DNA of 9,059 nucleotides from an uncultured Lachnospiraceae bacterium (GCA_947177105.1 CAMWTF010000076.1:1-9059), one strand, 5' to 3'; shown: positions 1-7,486, numbered from the stretch's first letter. Program-made: numbers and translations. Notes: generated by a model from the letters alone, not told the origin.

Positions 1-1
1 C

Positions 2-865
2 TATGGCATTATCAGGGAGTCGGCGGCGCTGGATATTCCGGCAGTGATCATAGAGCACTGTCATGTGGACGAGGTAAGGGATTATCCCTACTGTGACAGT
101 CCGGAAAAACAACAGGCTTTCGGACGCGAGGACGCGGATGCCATAGCCCAGTTTTTGGGCTTGTCCAGCCAGAGTCTGGGCATAGATTACAGCGGCGGAC
201 CGGAAGATCCCTTTTTGCAGGAGGTCTATGCGCTGGATACAGGCAAAGTGGTAGCCTCCACATTGATCGACACCACTGCGCCGGAGATCTGCACCGTGGA
301 GCATGTGGCGGAGGACTATGAGGGGCTGCAGGCCACAATCCAGGTGGCGGCGGCAGACTATGACAGCCCTTTGATGTATTACGAGTACAGCGTGGACGGC
401 GGGGTTACCTATTCCCCCAGACAGCCCTGGCCGGGCAGTGACACCTTGACAGGGGCGTATCAGGACGTGTTTCAGGTGACGCTGGATATCCCGGAAGGGA
501 TCCTCCCCCGCATCTGCATCAAGGCATACAATCAGTATGAAGCCACAGCGGAGAGCAATATTCTGGATGGATACGGCGTGTTCCGCAGGCCGGAGGCGGC
601 AGTTTCCCCGCAGGATCCGGAGAGTGTGGCAGTCCAGGGCACAGCGGTGAACCAGGAGCCGTCTTCGGCAGGTTCCGAAGTCCACGGCTGGCTGGGAGCC
701 CATGAGGAGACGGAGCCGGAGGAGGAATCCCGTCAGCCCATGCGTATACAGGATTTCCTCCTGGTGAGTCTGCTGGCAGCAGCGGCCCTTGTGGCGATGA
801 CACTGGTGGTTCAGATCCTACAGTCCGCCAAAAGGCGCCGGAATCGTTACAACAGGAAGAGATGA
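2..865 (+). CDS. N-acetylmuramoyl-L-alanine amidase, C-terminal part, membrane anchored (5' truncated)
   Basis: The reading frame is open from the left edge (codons from base 2), so the N-terminus lies outside the window. The first ~55 visible residues match the end of an Amidase_3 zinc amidase, which cleaves the MurNAc-L-Ala bond of peptidoglycan. They include the strand IPAVIIEHCHVDE, whose first Glu fits the family's catalytic glutamate, followed by a helix ending in ADAIAQFLGL. The zinc-binding His/Glu residues would lie upstream. Next comes about 110 residues of beta-rich sequence (YYEYSVDGGVTY, then FQVTLDIPEG) that looks like an Ig-type fold, then a Pro/Glu/Ser-rich linker. A single hydrophobic helix follows (about bases 755-825, FLLVSLLAAAALVAMTLVV) with an Arg/Lys-rich tail. 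I infer a tail-anchored enzyme with the catalytic part outside the cell. Its last 19 bases overlap the convergent gene. The amidase family is fairly sure; the Ig-like fold is an inference. Confidence 0.8.
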   Translation, partial: YGIIRESAALDIPAVIIEHCHVDEVRDYPYCDSPEKQQAFGREDADAIAQFLGLSSQSLGIDYSGGPEDPFLQEVYALDTGKVVASTLIDTTAPEICTVEHVAEDYEGLQATIQVAAADYDSPLMYYEYSVDGGVTYSPRQPWPGSDTLTGAYQDVFQVTLDIPEGILPRICIKAYNQYEATAESNILDGYGVFRRPEAAVSPQDPESVAVQGTAVNQEPSSAGSEVHGWLGAHEETEPEEESRQPMRIQDFLLVSLLAAAALVAMTLVVQILQSAKRRRNRYNRKR

Positions 866-1854
866 GGGAAAAACCATCTCCAGGCCAGATAATATAGCGC
901 TGTAAGCGCAGTCAGAAGCAATTTATGTACCACATATTCCCCCAGAGGCAGATCTGTGTCATGAATCATGCTATAGGTCTGGGCGACGCAGGAGAGTCCG
1001 CCAAAGGGCAGGAGCAGCAGGGTGTACAGCGGGCAGCGCCGCCCCAGCATTTTAAGTCCGCCAGTAATCTCCAGCAGAGGGGAGAGCCAGACTCCGGCCT
1101 GGGGCAGGAAGAGATGAGGCACCAGGTTCAGCAGATTGAACAGTATCATATAGCCGCAGAGGCTTATGATACTCTGCAAGCCTGCCTGCACCGCGTCGTC
1201 CAGATGGGTCAGCAGGCAGGGGGAATTGGGATTTTCCCGAAACATAGCCGATTGCAGCGGAAGGGCGGCGGCTCTGATTGGCACAGAACTTTCCTGTACG
1301 GCTGGCTTCTGTGCAGAAGAAACCCGCTTTATCGCCCTGCCGGATGTTTCCGGCAATTTCCGAAACAGGGTCCTGCGCAGGATTATTCCATAGAGCAGCG
1401 GTATACCGTACATGCCAAACAGATAGGGGGCCGCCAGCTTTCGTCCCAGCAGGGGCAGCACGAAGCTGCAGAAATACACCGGGCCGATATTGTTGCAGAA
1501 AGCCAGCAGGAAACGGGCCTCCTGGCGGTCTATTTTTCCCGCCTGATAGAGTTGGGCGGCGACTCTGGCTCCCATGGGGAAACCGCAGAGAAAGCCCATC
1601 AGCGCCCCATAGTTCACATCCGGCCTGCAGCGCAGCAGCGGGTTTAAAACGGGCTGGAACCATTTTCCCAGCCGCTGGGAGAGGCCCATGCGGATCATCA
1701 GTCCGGACAGGATCATAAAGGGGAGCAGGGAGGGTATCATCTTGGAATACCATAGGAGAAAGCCGTCTGCGGCGTAGGCGGCGGCCTCTTGGGCGTGGGT
1801 CAGGATCAGGAGGAAAAGGAGTAGAAAACATAGGGTGTATAGCAAGTCTTTCAT
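847..1854 (-). CDS. YlbJ-like nucleoside-recognition (Gate) domain membrane protein
   Basis: This 335-residue polytopic inner-membrane protein starts with a strong hydrophobic segment (LLYTLCFLLLFLLILTHA) and ends with another helix near the C-terminus. Its middle carries hallmarks of the YlbJ/nucleoside-recognition family: SLLPFMILSGL, then GFLCGFPMGARVAAQLYQ, then LLAFCNNIGPVYFCSFVLP. In Bacillus, YlbJ is a sporulation membrane protein of about 400 residues, so this is a shorter relative. The transported or sensed ligand is not established. A soluble Arg/Ser-rich loop sits around residues 160-215. The start ATG has GGAG only 2 bases upstream, unusually close; no other in-frame start lies just upstream, and starting later would remove the first helix. 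The stop lies inside the tail of the convergent amidase gene. Family assignment is good; a sporulation role is inferred from the family only. Confidence 0.82.
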   Translation of the reverse strand: MKDLLYTLCFLLLFLLILTHAQEAAAYAADGFLLWYSKMIPSLLPFMILSGLMIRMGLSQRLGKWFQPVLNPLLRCRPDVNYGALMGFLCGFPMGARVAAQLYQAGKIDRQEARFLLAFCNNIGPVYFCSFVLPLLGRKLAAPYLFGMYGIPLLYGIILRRTLFRKLPETSGRAIKRVSSAQKPAVQESSVPIRAAALPLQSAMFRENPNSPCLLTHLDDAVQAGLQSIISLCGYMILFNLLNLVPHLFLPQAGVWLSPLLEITGGLKMLGRRCPLYTLLLLPFGGLSCVAQTYSMIHDTDLPLGEYVVHKLLLTALTALYYLAWRWFFPHLFLL

Positions 1855-2005
1855 GGCTCCTTGCTTGGCTTTATAAAATATATGCCGATAAGTTGGTATA
1901 CAAACCTTTTTTGTTTTTTCTCTGCCGGATCTTCCTTTTGAATATAAAAATGTAGTCTATGTGTTTATCAATGGCAGGAGACTAAGGGGGAAAATAGCGG
2001 ATACG
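1855..2005. other. AT-rich divergent intergenic region
   Basis: This 151-bp gap separates the divergently transcribed YlbJ-like gene and rsuA, so promoters for both should lie here. On the minus strand, a weak sigma-A-like pair is visible: TTGTAT (1898-1903) and TATTTT (1875-1880) with a 17-bp spacer. On the plus strand, a TATAAA (1943-1948) could be a -10 box, but I see no -35 at proper distance. A T-rich tract at 1907-1919 has no GC-rich stem before it and is not a terminator. No small ORF with a ribosome binding site is evident. Promoter calls are weak. Confidence 0.45.
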
Positions 2006-2716
2006 ATGATGAGATTGGATAAGCTTTTGGCGGACGCAGGGGCGGGGAGCCGCAGTCAGGTGAAGGAATATATCCGCAGGGGACGGATTACGGTAAACGG
2101 GCAAATCTGTAAAAAGCCGGAGCAGAAGGTTTCGGAGGAGGACGATTTGGTTTGTCTGGACGGGCGGGCAGTAGAGTATGTGCGTTACCGGTATTATATG
2201 CTCCATAAGCCCCAGGGAGTGATTACAGCCACGGAGGATTCCAAGGAAAAGACTGTGCTGGATCTGCTGAAAGGAGTCAATACTGACCATATTTCCCCAG
2301 TGGGGCGGCTGGATAAGGACACGGAGGGGCTTTTGCTTTTGACCAACGACGGAGAATTGGCCCACAGGCTCTTATCTCCCAGGCGCCATGTGGACAAATG
2401 CTATCTGGTGCGCACCCAAAAGCCTCTGTCGGCGGCGGATCTGCGCACCCTGGAGGAGGGGGTGGACATTGGGGACGAGAAGCCCACCTTGCCCGCCAGA
2501 GCCTGGCTGAATGAGGAGGGGGATCTGCTGATCACCATTCAGGAAGGGCGCTACCACCAGGTGAAGCGGATGCTGCAGGCGGTGGATAACCAGGTACACT
2601 ACTTAAAACGTCTGTCCTTTGGCAGTCTCAGTCTTCCGGAGGATTTAAAGGCCGGGGAGTTTCGGCCTCTGACAGCTGAAGAACAGGAGAGTTTACGAAA
2701 TGATGTTGCAGGATAA
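2006..2716 (+). CDS. rsuA: RsuA-family pseudouridine synthase (probable 16S rRNA U516)
   Basis: The enzyme isomerises a specific uridine in rRNA to pseudouridine; the RsuA type acts on 16S rRNA position 516. The N-terminus is an S4 RNA-binding domain (MRLDKLLADAGAGSR, about residues 2-45, ending near GRITVNG). The catalytic domain begins at YYMLHKPQGVITA and holds the signature GRLDKDTEGLLLLTNDG with the catalytic Asp, then GRYHQVKRML, typical of the RsuA/RluB/RluE/RluF group. The frame is open back to a GTG at 1961, but homology starts at the double ATG 2006/2009. Using 2009 puts the catalytic Asp at residue 102, the same number as in E. coli RsuA. The best ribosome binding site, AGGGGGA at 1985-1991, is 14 bases from 2006, rather far. 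The length of about 237 residues is normal. The gene overlaps the next one by 17 bases. Exact target U516 is inferred from subfamily resemblance. Confidence 0.88.
   Translation: MMRLDKLLADAGAGSRSQVKEYIRRGRITVNGQICKKPEQKVSEEDDLVCLDGRAVEYVRYRYYMLHKPQGVITATEDSKEKTVLDLLKGVNTDHISPVGRLDKDTEGLLLLTNDGELAHRLLSPRRHVDKCYLVRTQKPLSAADLRTLEEGVDIGDEKPTLPARAWLNEEGDLLITIQEGRYHQVKRMLQAVDNQVHYLKRLSFGSLSLPEDLKAGEFRPLTAEEQESLRNDVAG
2685..2691 (+). promoter_or_regulatory. Ribosome binding site of the HAD gene inside rsuA
   Basis: AGGAGAG lies 8 bases before the ATG at 2700, inside the last codons of rsuA. It supports the 2700 start and translational coupling of the two genes. Confidence 0.7.
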
Positions 2717-3404
2717 AATACAGGATGGGATCCGCAATAGAATCCAGAATAAAAAAGCATTTCTCTTTGATCTGGATGGTACGCTGGTGGATTCCATGTG
2801 GATATGGGAGAGAATTGACGTGGAATATCTGAACCGTTTTGGACTGGAACTGCCAAAGGACCTCCAGTCCTGCATTGAGGGGATGAGTTTTTCCGAGACC
2901 GCCAGATATTTTAAGGAGCGTTTTTCTATACCGGACTCTCTGGAGGAGATGAAAGCCGACTGGAACCGCATGGCCTGGGAAAAGTATACGCGGGAAGTGC
3001 CCTTAAAGTCCGGCATCAGGGAATTTTTGAGACATCACCGCGCAAGAGGCGTGAAAATGGCGGTGGCCACCAGCAATTCCCGGGAACTGGCCGAGGCGGT
3101 GATCGCCGCCCATGGCCTGACAGATACTTTTGATGTCATTGTCACAGGCTGCGATGTGGCCCACGGGAAACCTTCTCCGGATGTCTATCTGGAGGCGGCG
3201 GTCAGACTGGGGGTAAGTCCTTCGGAGTGTCTGGTGTTTGAGGATATCGTTGCAGGCATTCAGGCGGGCAGGAATGCGGGGATGGAGGTGGCCGCCGTGG
3301 AGGATGCCTACTCCCTGTATCAGGAGCGTCAGAAGAAAGAACTGGCGGATCTGTATATTGCTGATTATCACGAATTGTTACCGGTGGAGAGCCGTGGGAA
3401 ATAG
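2700..3404 (+). CDS. HAD-superfamily hydrolase, beta-phosphoglucomutase-like
   Basis: This 234-residue protein has the complete haloacid dehalogenase core. Motif I is FDLDGTLVDS, with nucleophile Asp24 and acid/base Asp26. Motif II is Thr124/Ser125 in VATSNS, motif III is Lys157 in HGKPSPD, and motif IV is Glu181-Asp182 in FEDIVAG for Mg2+ binding. The segment between motifs I and II (about residues 32-110) is a helical C1 cap, as in beta-phosphoglucomutase and phosphoglycolate phosphatase relatives. The GKPSPDVY and EDIVAGIQAGRNAGM strings favour the PGM-like subgroup (IA). It is expected to be cytoplasmic and to act on a small phosphorylated metabolite; the substrate cannot be read from sequence. 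It begins within rsuA behind a good ribosome binding site, so the two are probably co-expressed. An alternative ATG at 2703 would change one residue. Confidence 0.88.
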   Translation: MMLQDKIQDGIRNRIQNKKAFLFDLDGTLVDSMWIWERIDVEYLNRFGLELPKDLQSCIEGMSFSETARYFKERFSIPDSLEEMKADWNRMAWEKYTREVPLKSGIREFLRHHRARGVKMAVATSNSRELAEAVIAAHGLTDTFDVIVTGCDVAHGKPSPDVYLEAAVRLGVSPSECLVFEDIVAGIQAGRNAGMEVAAVEDAYSLYQERQKKELADLYIADYHELLPVESRGK

Positions 3405-3426
3405 CCAAGCTGATCCGGATTGAGTT

Positions 3427-3458
3427 GTGAGCCGCGCCGAAGGGCATGGCCGGCTCAC
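3427..3458 (+). other. GC-rich stem-loop between the HAD and YgiQ genes
   Basis: GTGAGCCG (3427-3434) pairs perfectly with CGGCTCAC (3451-3458). With the C at 3435 bulged, GCC (3436-3438) can also pair with GGC (3448-3450), giving an 11-bp stem and a 9-base loop. No T-run follows (next bases are GTCAGAGGAAAG), so it is not a standard intrinsic terminator. It could stabilise an mRNA end after the HAD gene or lie in the leader of the YgiQ gene, whose start is 58 bases downstream. The role is unknown. Confidence 0.5.
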
Positions 3459-3516
3459 GTCAGAGGAAAGAATACTGCAGGCCGTGCCGGAGAGTTTATT
3501 GTATTAGGGGGACAAC

Positions 3517-5625
3517 ATGTGGAGTGATGCCTTTTTACCAATCTGTAAACAGGATATGACAGACCGCCATATAAAGCAGCTGGATTTTGTCTATGTGATT
3601 GGGGATGCCTATGTGGATCACCCTTCCTTCGGTCATGCCATCATCAGCCGGGTGCTGGAAACTCATGGCTACACGGTGGGCATTATCGCCCAGCCGGACT
3701 GGAAGGATGAGGAGAGTATACGGATTCTCGGCAGGCCCCGGCTGGCGTTTCTGGTTTCCGGCGGTAATATGGACAGTTGTGTAAACCACTATTCCGTGTC
3801 GAAAAAAAGGCGCAGCGCCGATGCCTATACCCCCGGCGGCGTCATGGGAAAAAGGCCGGACCATGCAACAGTGGTCTACGGCAATCTGATCCGCAAAAGT
3901 TACCGGGACGTGCCCGTTATCATCGGCGGAATCGAGGCCAGCCTGCGGCGGATGGCCCACTATGATTACTGGACGGACAGCTTTAAGCGTTCCATTCTGC
4001 TGGACAGCCAAGCGGATCTGATCTCCTATGGCATGGGTGAGAAATCCATCGTGGAGATTGCGGATGCGCTGGACAGCGGCATCGCTGTGGGAGATATCAC
4101 TTTTATCCCCGGAACCGTATACAAGACCAAGGATATAGGCGGACTCTCGGAGGCTATTCTGCTCCCCTCCTACGAGGAGATGAAGGCGGATAAGGCCGCC
4201 TATGCCCGCAGCTTTGGCATACAGTACCAGAACACGGACTTTATAAGCGGCAGGATTCTGGCGGAGCCCTATCCCGGCGGAAACTTTGTGGTACAGAACC
4301 CGCCTCAGCCGCCCCTGACCACCCAGGAGATGGATGATGTGTATGCGCTGCCCTATGCCCGCACCTATCATCCTTCCTATGAGGAGGCCGGGGGCGTACC
4401 GGCCATCGCGGAGATCAAATTCTCCCTGATCAGCAACCGGGGATGCTTTGGCGGCTGCAGTTTCTGCGCCCTCACCTTTCACCAGGGCAGAACCGTACAG
4501 ACCAGAAGCCATGAATCCATTATCGAGGAGGCAAAACTGCTGACCCAGGATCCTGATTTCAAGGGCTATATCCATGATGTGGGCGGGCCCACCGCCAACT
4601 TCCGGCACCCTTCCTGTCAAAAGCAGCTGACCCATGGTGTATGTAAAAACCGCCAATGCCTGTTCCCCAAGCCCTGTGCCAATCTCCAGGTGGATCACAG
4701 CGACTATCTGGAATTGCTGCGAAAGCTCCGCAGTTTGGAGGGCGTGAAAAAAGTCTTTGTGCGCTCGGGTATCCGTTTTGATTATCTGATGGCGGACGCA
4801 GACGACACCTTTTTCCGGGAACTGGTGGAGCACCATGTCAGCGGTCAGCTGAAGGTGGCGCCGGAGCATATTTCCGATGGGGTGCTGCGGCGGATGGGAA
4901 AGCCGGAAAATGCCGTGTATGAGCGTTTTACAGCCAAATATAAGAAACTGAACAAAGAATTGAACAAGAACCAGTTTCTGGTGCCCTACCTTATGTCCTC
5001 GCATCCGGGGTCCACTTTGAAGGAGGCCATAGAGTTGGCGGAGTATCTGCGGGATCTGGGCTATATGCCCGAACAGGTGCAGGATTTTTATCCCACCCCC
5101 TCCACCATATCCACCGTGATGTATTACACGGGGTTGGACCCCAGGGGACTGGATCTCACAGGGGGCAACCCCCAGGATCTAAAACCCGTGTATGTGTGCC
5201 GCAACCCCCATGAAAAGGCCATGCAGCGGGCGCTGATCCAGTACCGCAACCCCAAAAACTACGACCTGGTCTACGAAGCGCTGACTCAGGCGGGGCGCAC
5301 GGATCTGATCGGCTATGACAAAAAATGCCTGATCCGCCCCAGAAGGGCGGGGCAGGAAAGCGGAATCGGCAAAGCGGCAGTGAAAGTTTCCGGCAAAGCC
5401 GCGCGAAATGCCGCAAATAAGGGAGTAGCGAGAACTTCCGGCGAAGCCGCGCGAAATGCCGCAAATAAGGGAGTAGCGAGAGTTTCCGGCAAGGCCGCGC
5501 AGACTAGCGCTGGCAGAGAGAACCTAAGAAATATGGGCAATGGGGCACAGGAAAGACACAGAACATTCAAAGAAACCGGGAAAAAGAAGACGATCCGCAA
5601 TATCCATAAGAAAAAGGGCGGATAA
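3517..5625 (+). CDS. ygiQ: YgiQ family radical SAM protein (UPF0313) with repeat-bearing basic tail
   Basis: This 702-residue cytoplasmic protein should bind a [4Fe-4S] cluster and S-adenosylmethionine. The N-terminal region (about residues 20-200) is the characteristic UPF0313 domain, with VIGDAYVDHPSFGHAIISR, VSGGNMDSCVNHY, and IIGGIEASLRRMAHYDYW. The radical SAM core follows, with the cluster cysteines Cys310, Cys314 and Cys317 in GCFGGCSFC (CX3CX2C). Later conserved stretches are FVRSGIRFDYL, LKVAPEHIS, LVPYLMSSHPG and VQDFYPTPST. The substrate of YgiQ is not established. The ATG has AGGGGGA at 3506-3512, 4 bases upstream. After about residue 610 the sequence becomes a low-complexity Ala/Gly/Lys/Arg tail of roughly 90 residues, carrying a 16-residue tandem repeat and ending KKKGG. 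Such a tail suggests RNA or ribosome contact, but that is only inference. Family call is very secure. Confidence 0.95.
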   Translation: MWSDAFLPICKQDMTDRHIKQLDFVYVIGDAYVDHPSFGHAIISRVLETHGYTVGIIAQPDWKDEESIRILGRPRLAFLVSGGNMDSCVNHYSVSKKRRSADAYTPGGVMGKRPDHATVVYGNLIRKSYRDVPVIIGGIEASLRRMAHYDYWTDSFKRSILLDSQADLISYGMGEKSIVEIADALDSGIAVGDITFIPGTVYKTKDIGGLSEAILLPSYEEMKADKAAYARSFGIQYQNTDFISGRILAEPYPGGNFVVQNPPQPPLTTQEMDDVYALPYARTYHPSYEEAGGVPAIAEIKFSLISNRGCFGGCSFCALTFHQGRTVQTRSHESIIEEAKLLTQDPDFKGYIHDVGGPTANFRHPSCQKQLTHGVCKNRQCLFPKPCANLQVDHSDYLELLRKLRSLEGVKKVFVRSGIRFDYLMADADDTFFRELVEHHVSGQLKVAPEHISDGVLRRMGKPENAVYERFTAKYKKLNKELNKNQFLVPYLMSSHPGSTLKEAIELAEYLRDLGYMPEQVQDFYPTPSTISTVMYYTGLDPRGLDLTGGNPQDLKPVYVCRNPHEKAMQRALIQYRNPKNYDLVYEALTQAGRTDLIGYDKKCLIRPRRAGQESGIGKAAVKVSGKAARNAANKGVARTSGEAARNAANKGVARVSGKAAQTSAGRENLRNMGNGAQERHRTFKETGKKKTIRNIHKKKGG
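5386..5502 (+). repeat. 48-bp tandem repeat, 2.4 copies, inside the YgiQ gene
   Basis: Unit 1 (5386-5433) and unit 2 (5434-5481) differ at only three bases, with the last 38 bases of each identical. A partial third unit (5482-5502) resembles the start of unit 1, differing at one base over its first 19. The unit is a multiple of three and encodes VSGKAARNAANKGVAR, then TSGEAARNAANKGVAR, then VSGKAAQ. Copy-number change would therefore keep the frame and lengthen or shorten the protein tail by 16 residues. Confidence 0.92.
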
Positions 5626-5698
5626 GGTCCGGCAGGAATATGCAGGTATGGCGCAGTAATTTACTTCAAATACATGTGAGCAGAAAGGAAAACAGATT

Positions 5699-6469
5699 AT
5701 GGCAAAAAATATCGTGATCATCACAGGGGCATCCTCCGGCATAGGCATGGAGTTCGCGTTGCAGATTGACGCCCATCTGCGCAAGACTGACGAGATCTGG
5801 CTGATTGCCAGAGACAGGCAGAAGCTGAAAACCTTATCCGCCCAAATGCGCAACAATATCCGGGTGCTGTCTATGGATATCACCATAGAGGCTCAGATCG
5901 ACAGACTGCGGGATATGCTGCGGGAGCAGCACTGCCGGATCAGGATGCTGGTAAACAGTGCCGGTTACGGCATCATCGGGGATGTGGCGGAGTTAAAGCT
6001 CCAGGAGCAGACCGGCATGGTACGGCTGAACTGTGAGGCCCTCACCGCCGTCACCCGCTGCTGCCTGCCCTATATGAGCAAGGGGGCCCGCATCATCCAG
6101 ATGGCCTCCAGCGCCTCCTTTGTGGCTCAGCCGGGCTTTGCGGTTTATGCGGCCTCCAAGGCTTATGTGGACAGCTTTTCCCTGGCGCTGCGGGAAGAAC
6201 TGAAAGGAAGGGAAATCTATGTGACCAGTGTTTGTCCCGGACCGGTGGATACACCGTTTTTCGATATTGCGGAGCGCCACGGATCCACTCTTTCTGTCAA
6301 GAAGCTGACACTGGTAACGCCGGAGCGTGTGGTGGCTCAGGCGCTGCGGGACGCCTGCCTAAAGCGTCCCAGGTCCGTGTGCAGCCTGCCCATACAGGCT
6401 TTTGAAGTGCTGTGCAAAGTTTTGCCCCACACTCTTATTACGGCAATAATCAGGACGCTGAAAGGCTGA
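5699..6469 (+). CDS. SDR-family NAD(P)-dependent oxidoreductase
   Basis: This is a classical short-chain dehydrogenase of 256 residues with a Rossmann fold. The nucleotide-binding motif is TGASSGIG (residues 9-16). The NAG-type motif is NSAG, starting at Asn86. The catalytic Ser137, Tyr150 and Lys154 are present, the last two in YAASK, and PGPVDTPF follows as expected. Arg-Asp after the second strand (LIARDRQKL) hints at NADPH preference, which is an inference. The sequence resembles the group of small-molecule or lipid-type SDRs often annotated as YqjQ/DltE-like; the substrate is unknown. A hydrophobic C-terminal segment (about residues 225-253, FEVLCKVLPHTLITAII) may contact a membrane. The start has AAAGGAA about 8 bases upstream. 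The 73-bp gap after the YgiQ gene contains no terminator, so they may be co-transcribed. Confidence 0.9.
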   Translation: MAKNIVIITGASSGIGMEFALQIDAHLRKTDEIWLIARDRQKLKTLSAQMRNNIRVLSMDITIEAQIDRLRDMLREQHCRIRMLVNSAGYGIIGDVAELKLQEQTGMVRLNCEALTAVTRCCLPYMSKGARIIQMASSASFVAQPGFAVYAASKAYVDSFSLALREELKGREIYVTSVCPGPVDTPFFDIAERHGSTLSVKKLTLVTPERVVAQALRDACLKRPRSVCSLPIQAFEVLCKVLPHTLITAIIRTLKG

Positions 6470-6547
6470 AACTATGAAAAGCGGCTTACAATCAAGATAA
6501 GCGGTAGTGAGGAAAACTCTCGGAAATGAAGGGATTGGAGACAGGGA

Positions 6548-7228
6548 ATGTTTAGTATAGAGGAATATATAGAAAGTCTGACGGCAGAACTGCAAGCCTG
6601 TTTTGGAATAAGGCTGCTGTATCTAGGTTTGCAGGGCAGCTATCTGCGGGGTGAGGCGACGGAAAGCAGTGACATTGACATTATGGTGATCCTGGAGAGC
6701 ATGTCCGTCAGAGACCTGGATGATTATCGGAAAATATTGGTCAAAGTGGGCAATTACGAGAGATCCTGCGGCTTTATCTGCGGGCGGGAGGAGATGCAGC
6801 GGTGGAATCCCCTGGAGGTGTGCCAGCTGCTGCACACCACAAAAGATTACTACGGCAGATTAGCGGACTATATGCCGCCATGCACCGCCGAAGACCAGCG
6901 AAATTATGTGAAACTGAGCCTGGGCAATCTTTTTCACGAACTTTGTCACCGTTATATTCATGCTGCCCGGGAGCGCAATGTCTCTGCCTTTCCCTATACC
7001 TGTAAATCCGTATTCTTTATCCTGCAAAATATGCATTATTTGAGCAGCGGCGATTTTCTCTCCACAAAGCAGGAACTGCTCGAGGCGCTGCAGGACGAAG
7101 AGGACAAGAGAGCGCTGGCTCTTGGCATGAACCTGAAAGCCGGCGAGGACTATGATTTTGACGACGCGTTTTCCACCCTGTTCCAGTGGTGTCAACATGC
7201 GTTGGTTCGGATGGAAAAGCCAATATAG
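6548..7228 (+). CDS. Nucleotidyltransferase-fold (Pol beta-like) protein
   Basis: This 226-residue protein has the minimal nucleotidyltransferase motif GSYLRGEATESSDIDIMV: Gly30-Ser31 and the metal-binding Asp42 and Asp44. The fold transfers a nucleotide to an antibiotic, RNA or protein. The C-terminal half (about residues 110-225) is mostly helical (LGNLFHELCHRYIHAARER, then FFILQNMHYLSSG), as in aminoglycoside-type or HEPN-like two-domain NTases. The substrate is unknown, and I cannot tell a small-molecule enzyme from a regulatory one. It is longer than typical MNT antitoxins, and there is no separate HEPN gene beside it. GGAG at 6537-6540 sits 7 bases before the ATG. The 78-bp gap before it has only a weak 5-bp hairpin (GCTTA/TAAGC). 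The 3' end overlaps the next, broken gene. Confidence 0.78.
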   Translation: MFSIEEYIESLTAELQACFGIRLLYLGLQGSYLRGEATESSDIDIMVILESMSVRDLDDYRKILVKVGNYERSCGFICGREEMQRWNPLEVCQLLHTTKDYYGRLADYMPPCTAEDQRNYVKLSLGNLFHELCHRYIHAARERNVSAFPYTCKSVFFILQNMHYLSSGDFLSTKQELLEALQDEEDKRALALGMNLKAGEDYDFDDAFSTLFQWCQHALVRMEKPI

Positions 7229-7327
7229 TGATTCGGCGGCGGAGTCCCGGCGGTCTGTCTGCGAATATTCCCTGACGGAGTGTGAGGACGGCAGCATATA
7301 TGTACTGGACTTTGCAAGCGATGATGG

Positions 7328-7362
7328 TACCAACAACGGCATTGGAGATGCGGTTGTTGGTA
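7328..7362 (+). repeat. Quasi-palindromic hairpin at the first frameshift
   Basis: TACCAACAAC (7328-7337) is the exact inverse of GTTGTTGGTA (7353-7362). Inside, after one G-G mismatch, GCAT (7339-7342) pairs with ATGC (7348-7351) around a 5-base loop, TGGAG. The total is 14 paired bases. The 3' arm coincides with the point where the reading frame changes. Confidence 0.75.
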
Positions 7363-7486
7363 TTTGACTCGCAGGGGCAGCAGCGATGGACTGTCAGCTT
7401 ATGGAAAGAAACCGGCATTCGCGGCGCGGATATCGCCCCGGCGACAGATACGCAGGGTGGCTGTGTACACAGGAAAACGGTATAAT

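Noticed and set aside
925..1831. Several open frames on both strands across the YlbJ-like gene
   Set aside because: They are low-complexity Gln/Pro/Arg-rich translations of the real gene read out of frame; the 847-1854 minus frame carries the conserved family motifs.
1894..1920. Possible intrinsic terminator at the T-rich tract
   Set aside because: The tract lacks a preceding GC-rich stem and lies between two divergent genes, where no transcript needs to end.
3535..5004. Long open frame (489 codons) antisense to the YgiQ gene
   Set aside because: It mirrors the codon bias of a clearly conserved gene, has no family motif and no convincing ribosome binding site.
6548..7228. MNT/HEPN toxin-antitoxin pair
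   Set aside because: The NTase is a longer two-domain protein, and no separate HEPN-motif (RX4-6H) toxin gene lies beside it.
7360..7370. ATT-TGA-C as a programmed +1 frameshift like the prfB site (CTT-TGA-C)
   Set aside because: The stop context is similar, but there is no Shine-Dalgarno-like AGGGGG just upstream, the P-site codon ATT slips poorly onto TTT, and a second shift would still be needed about 90 bases later. Decay or sequencing error explains it more simply.
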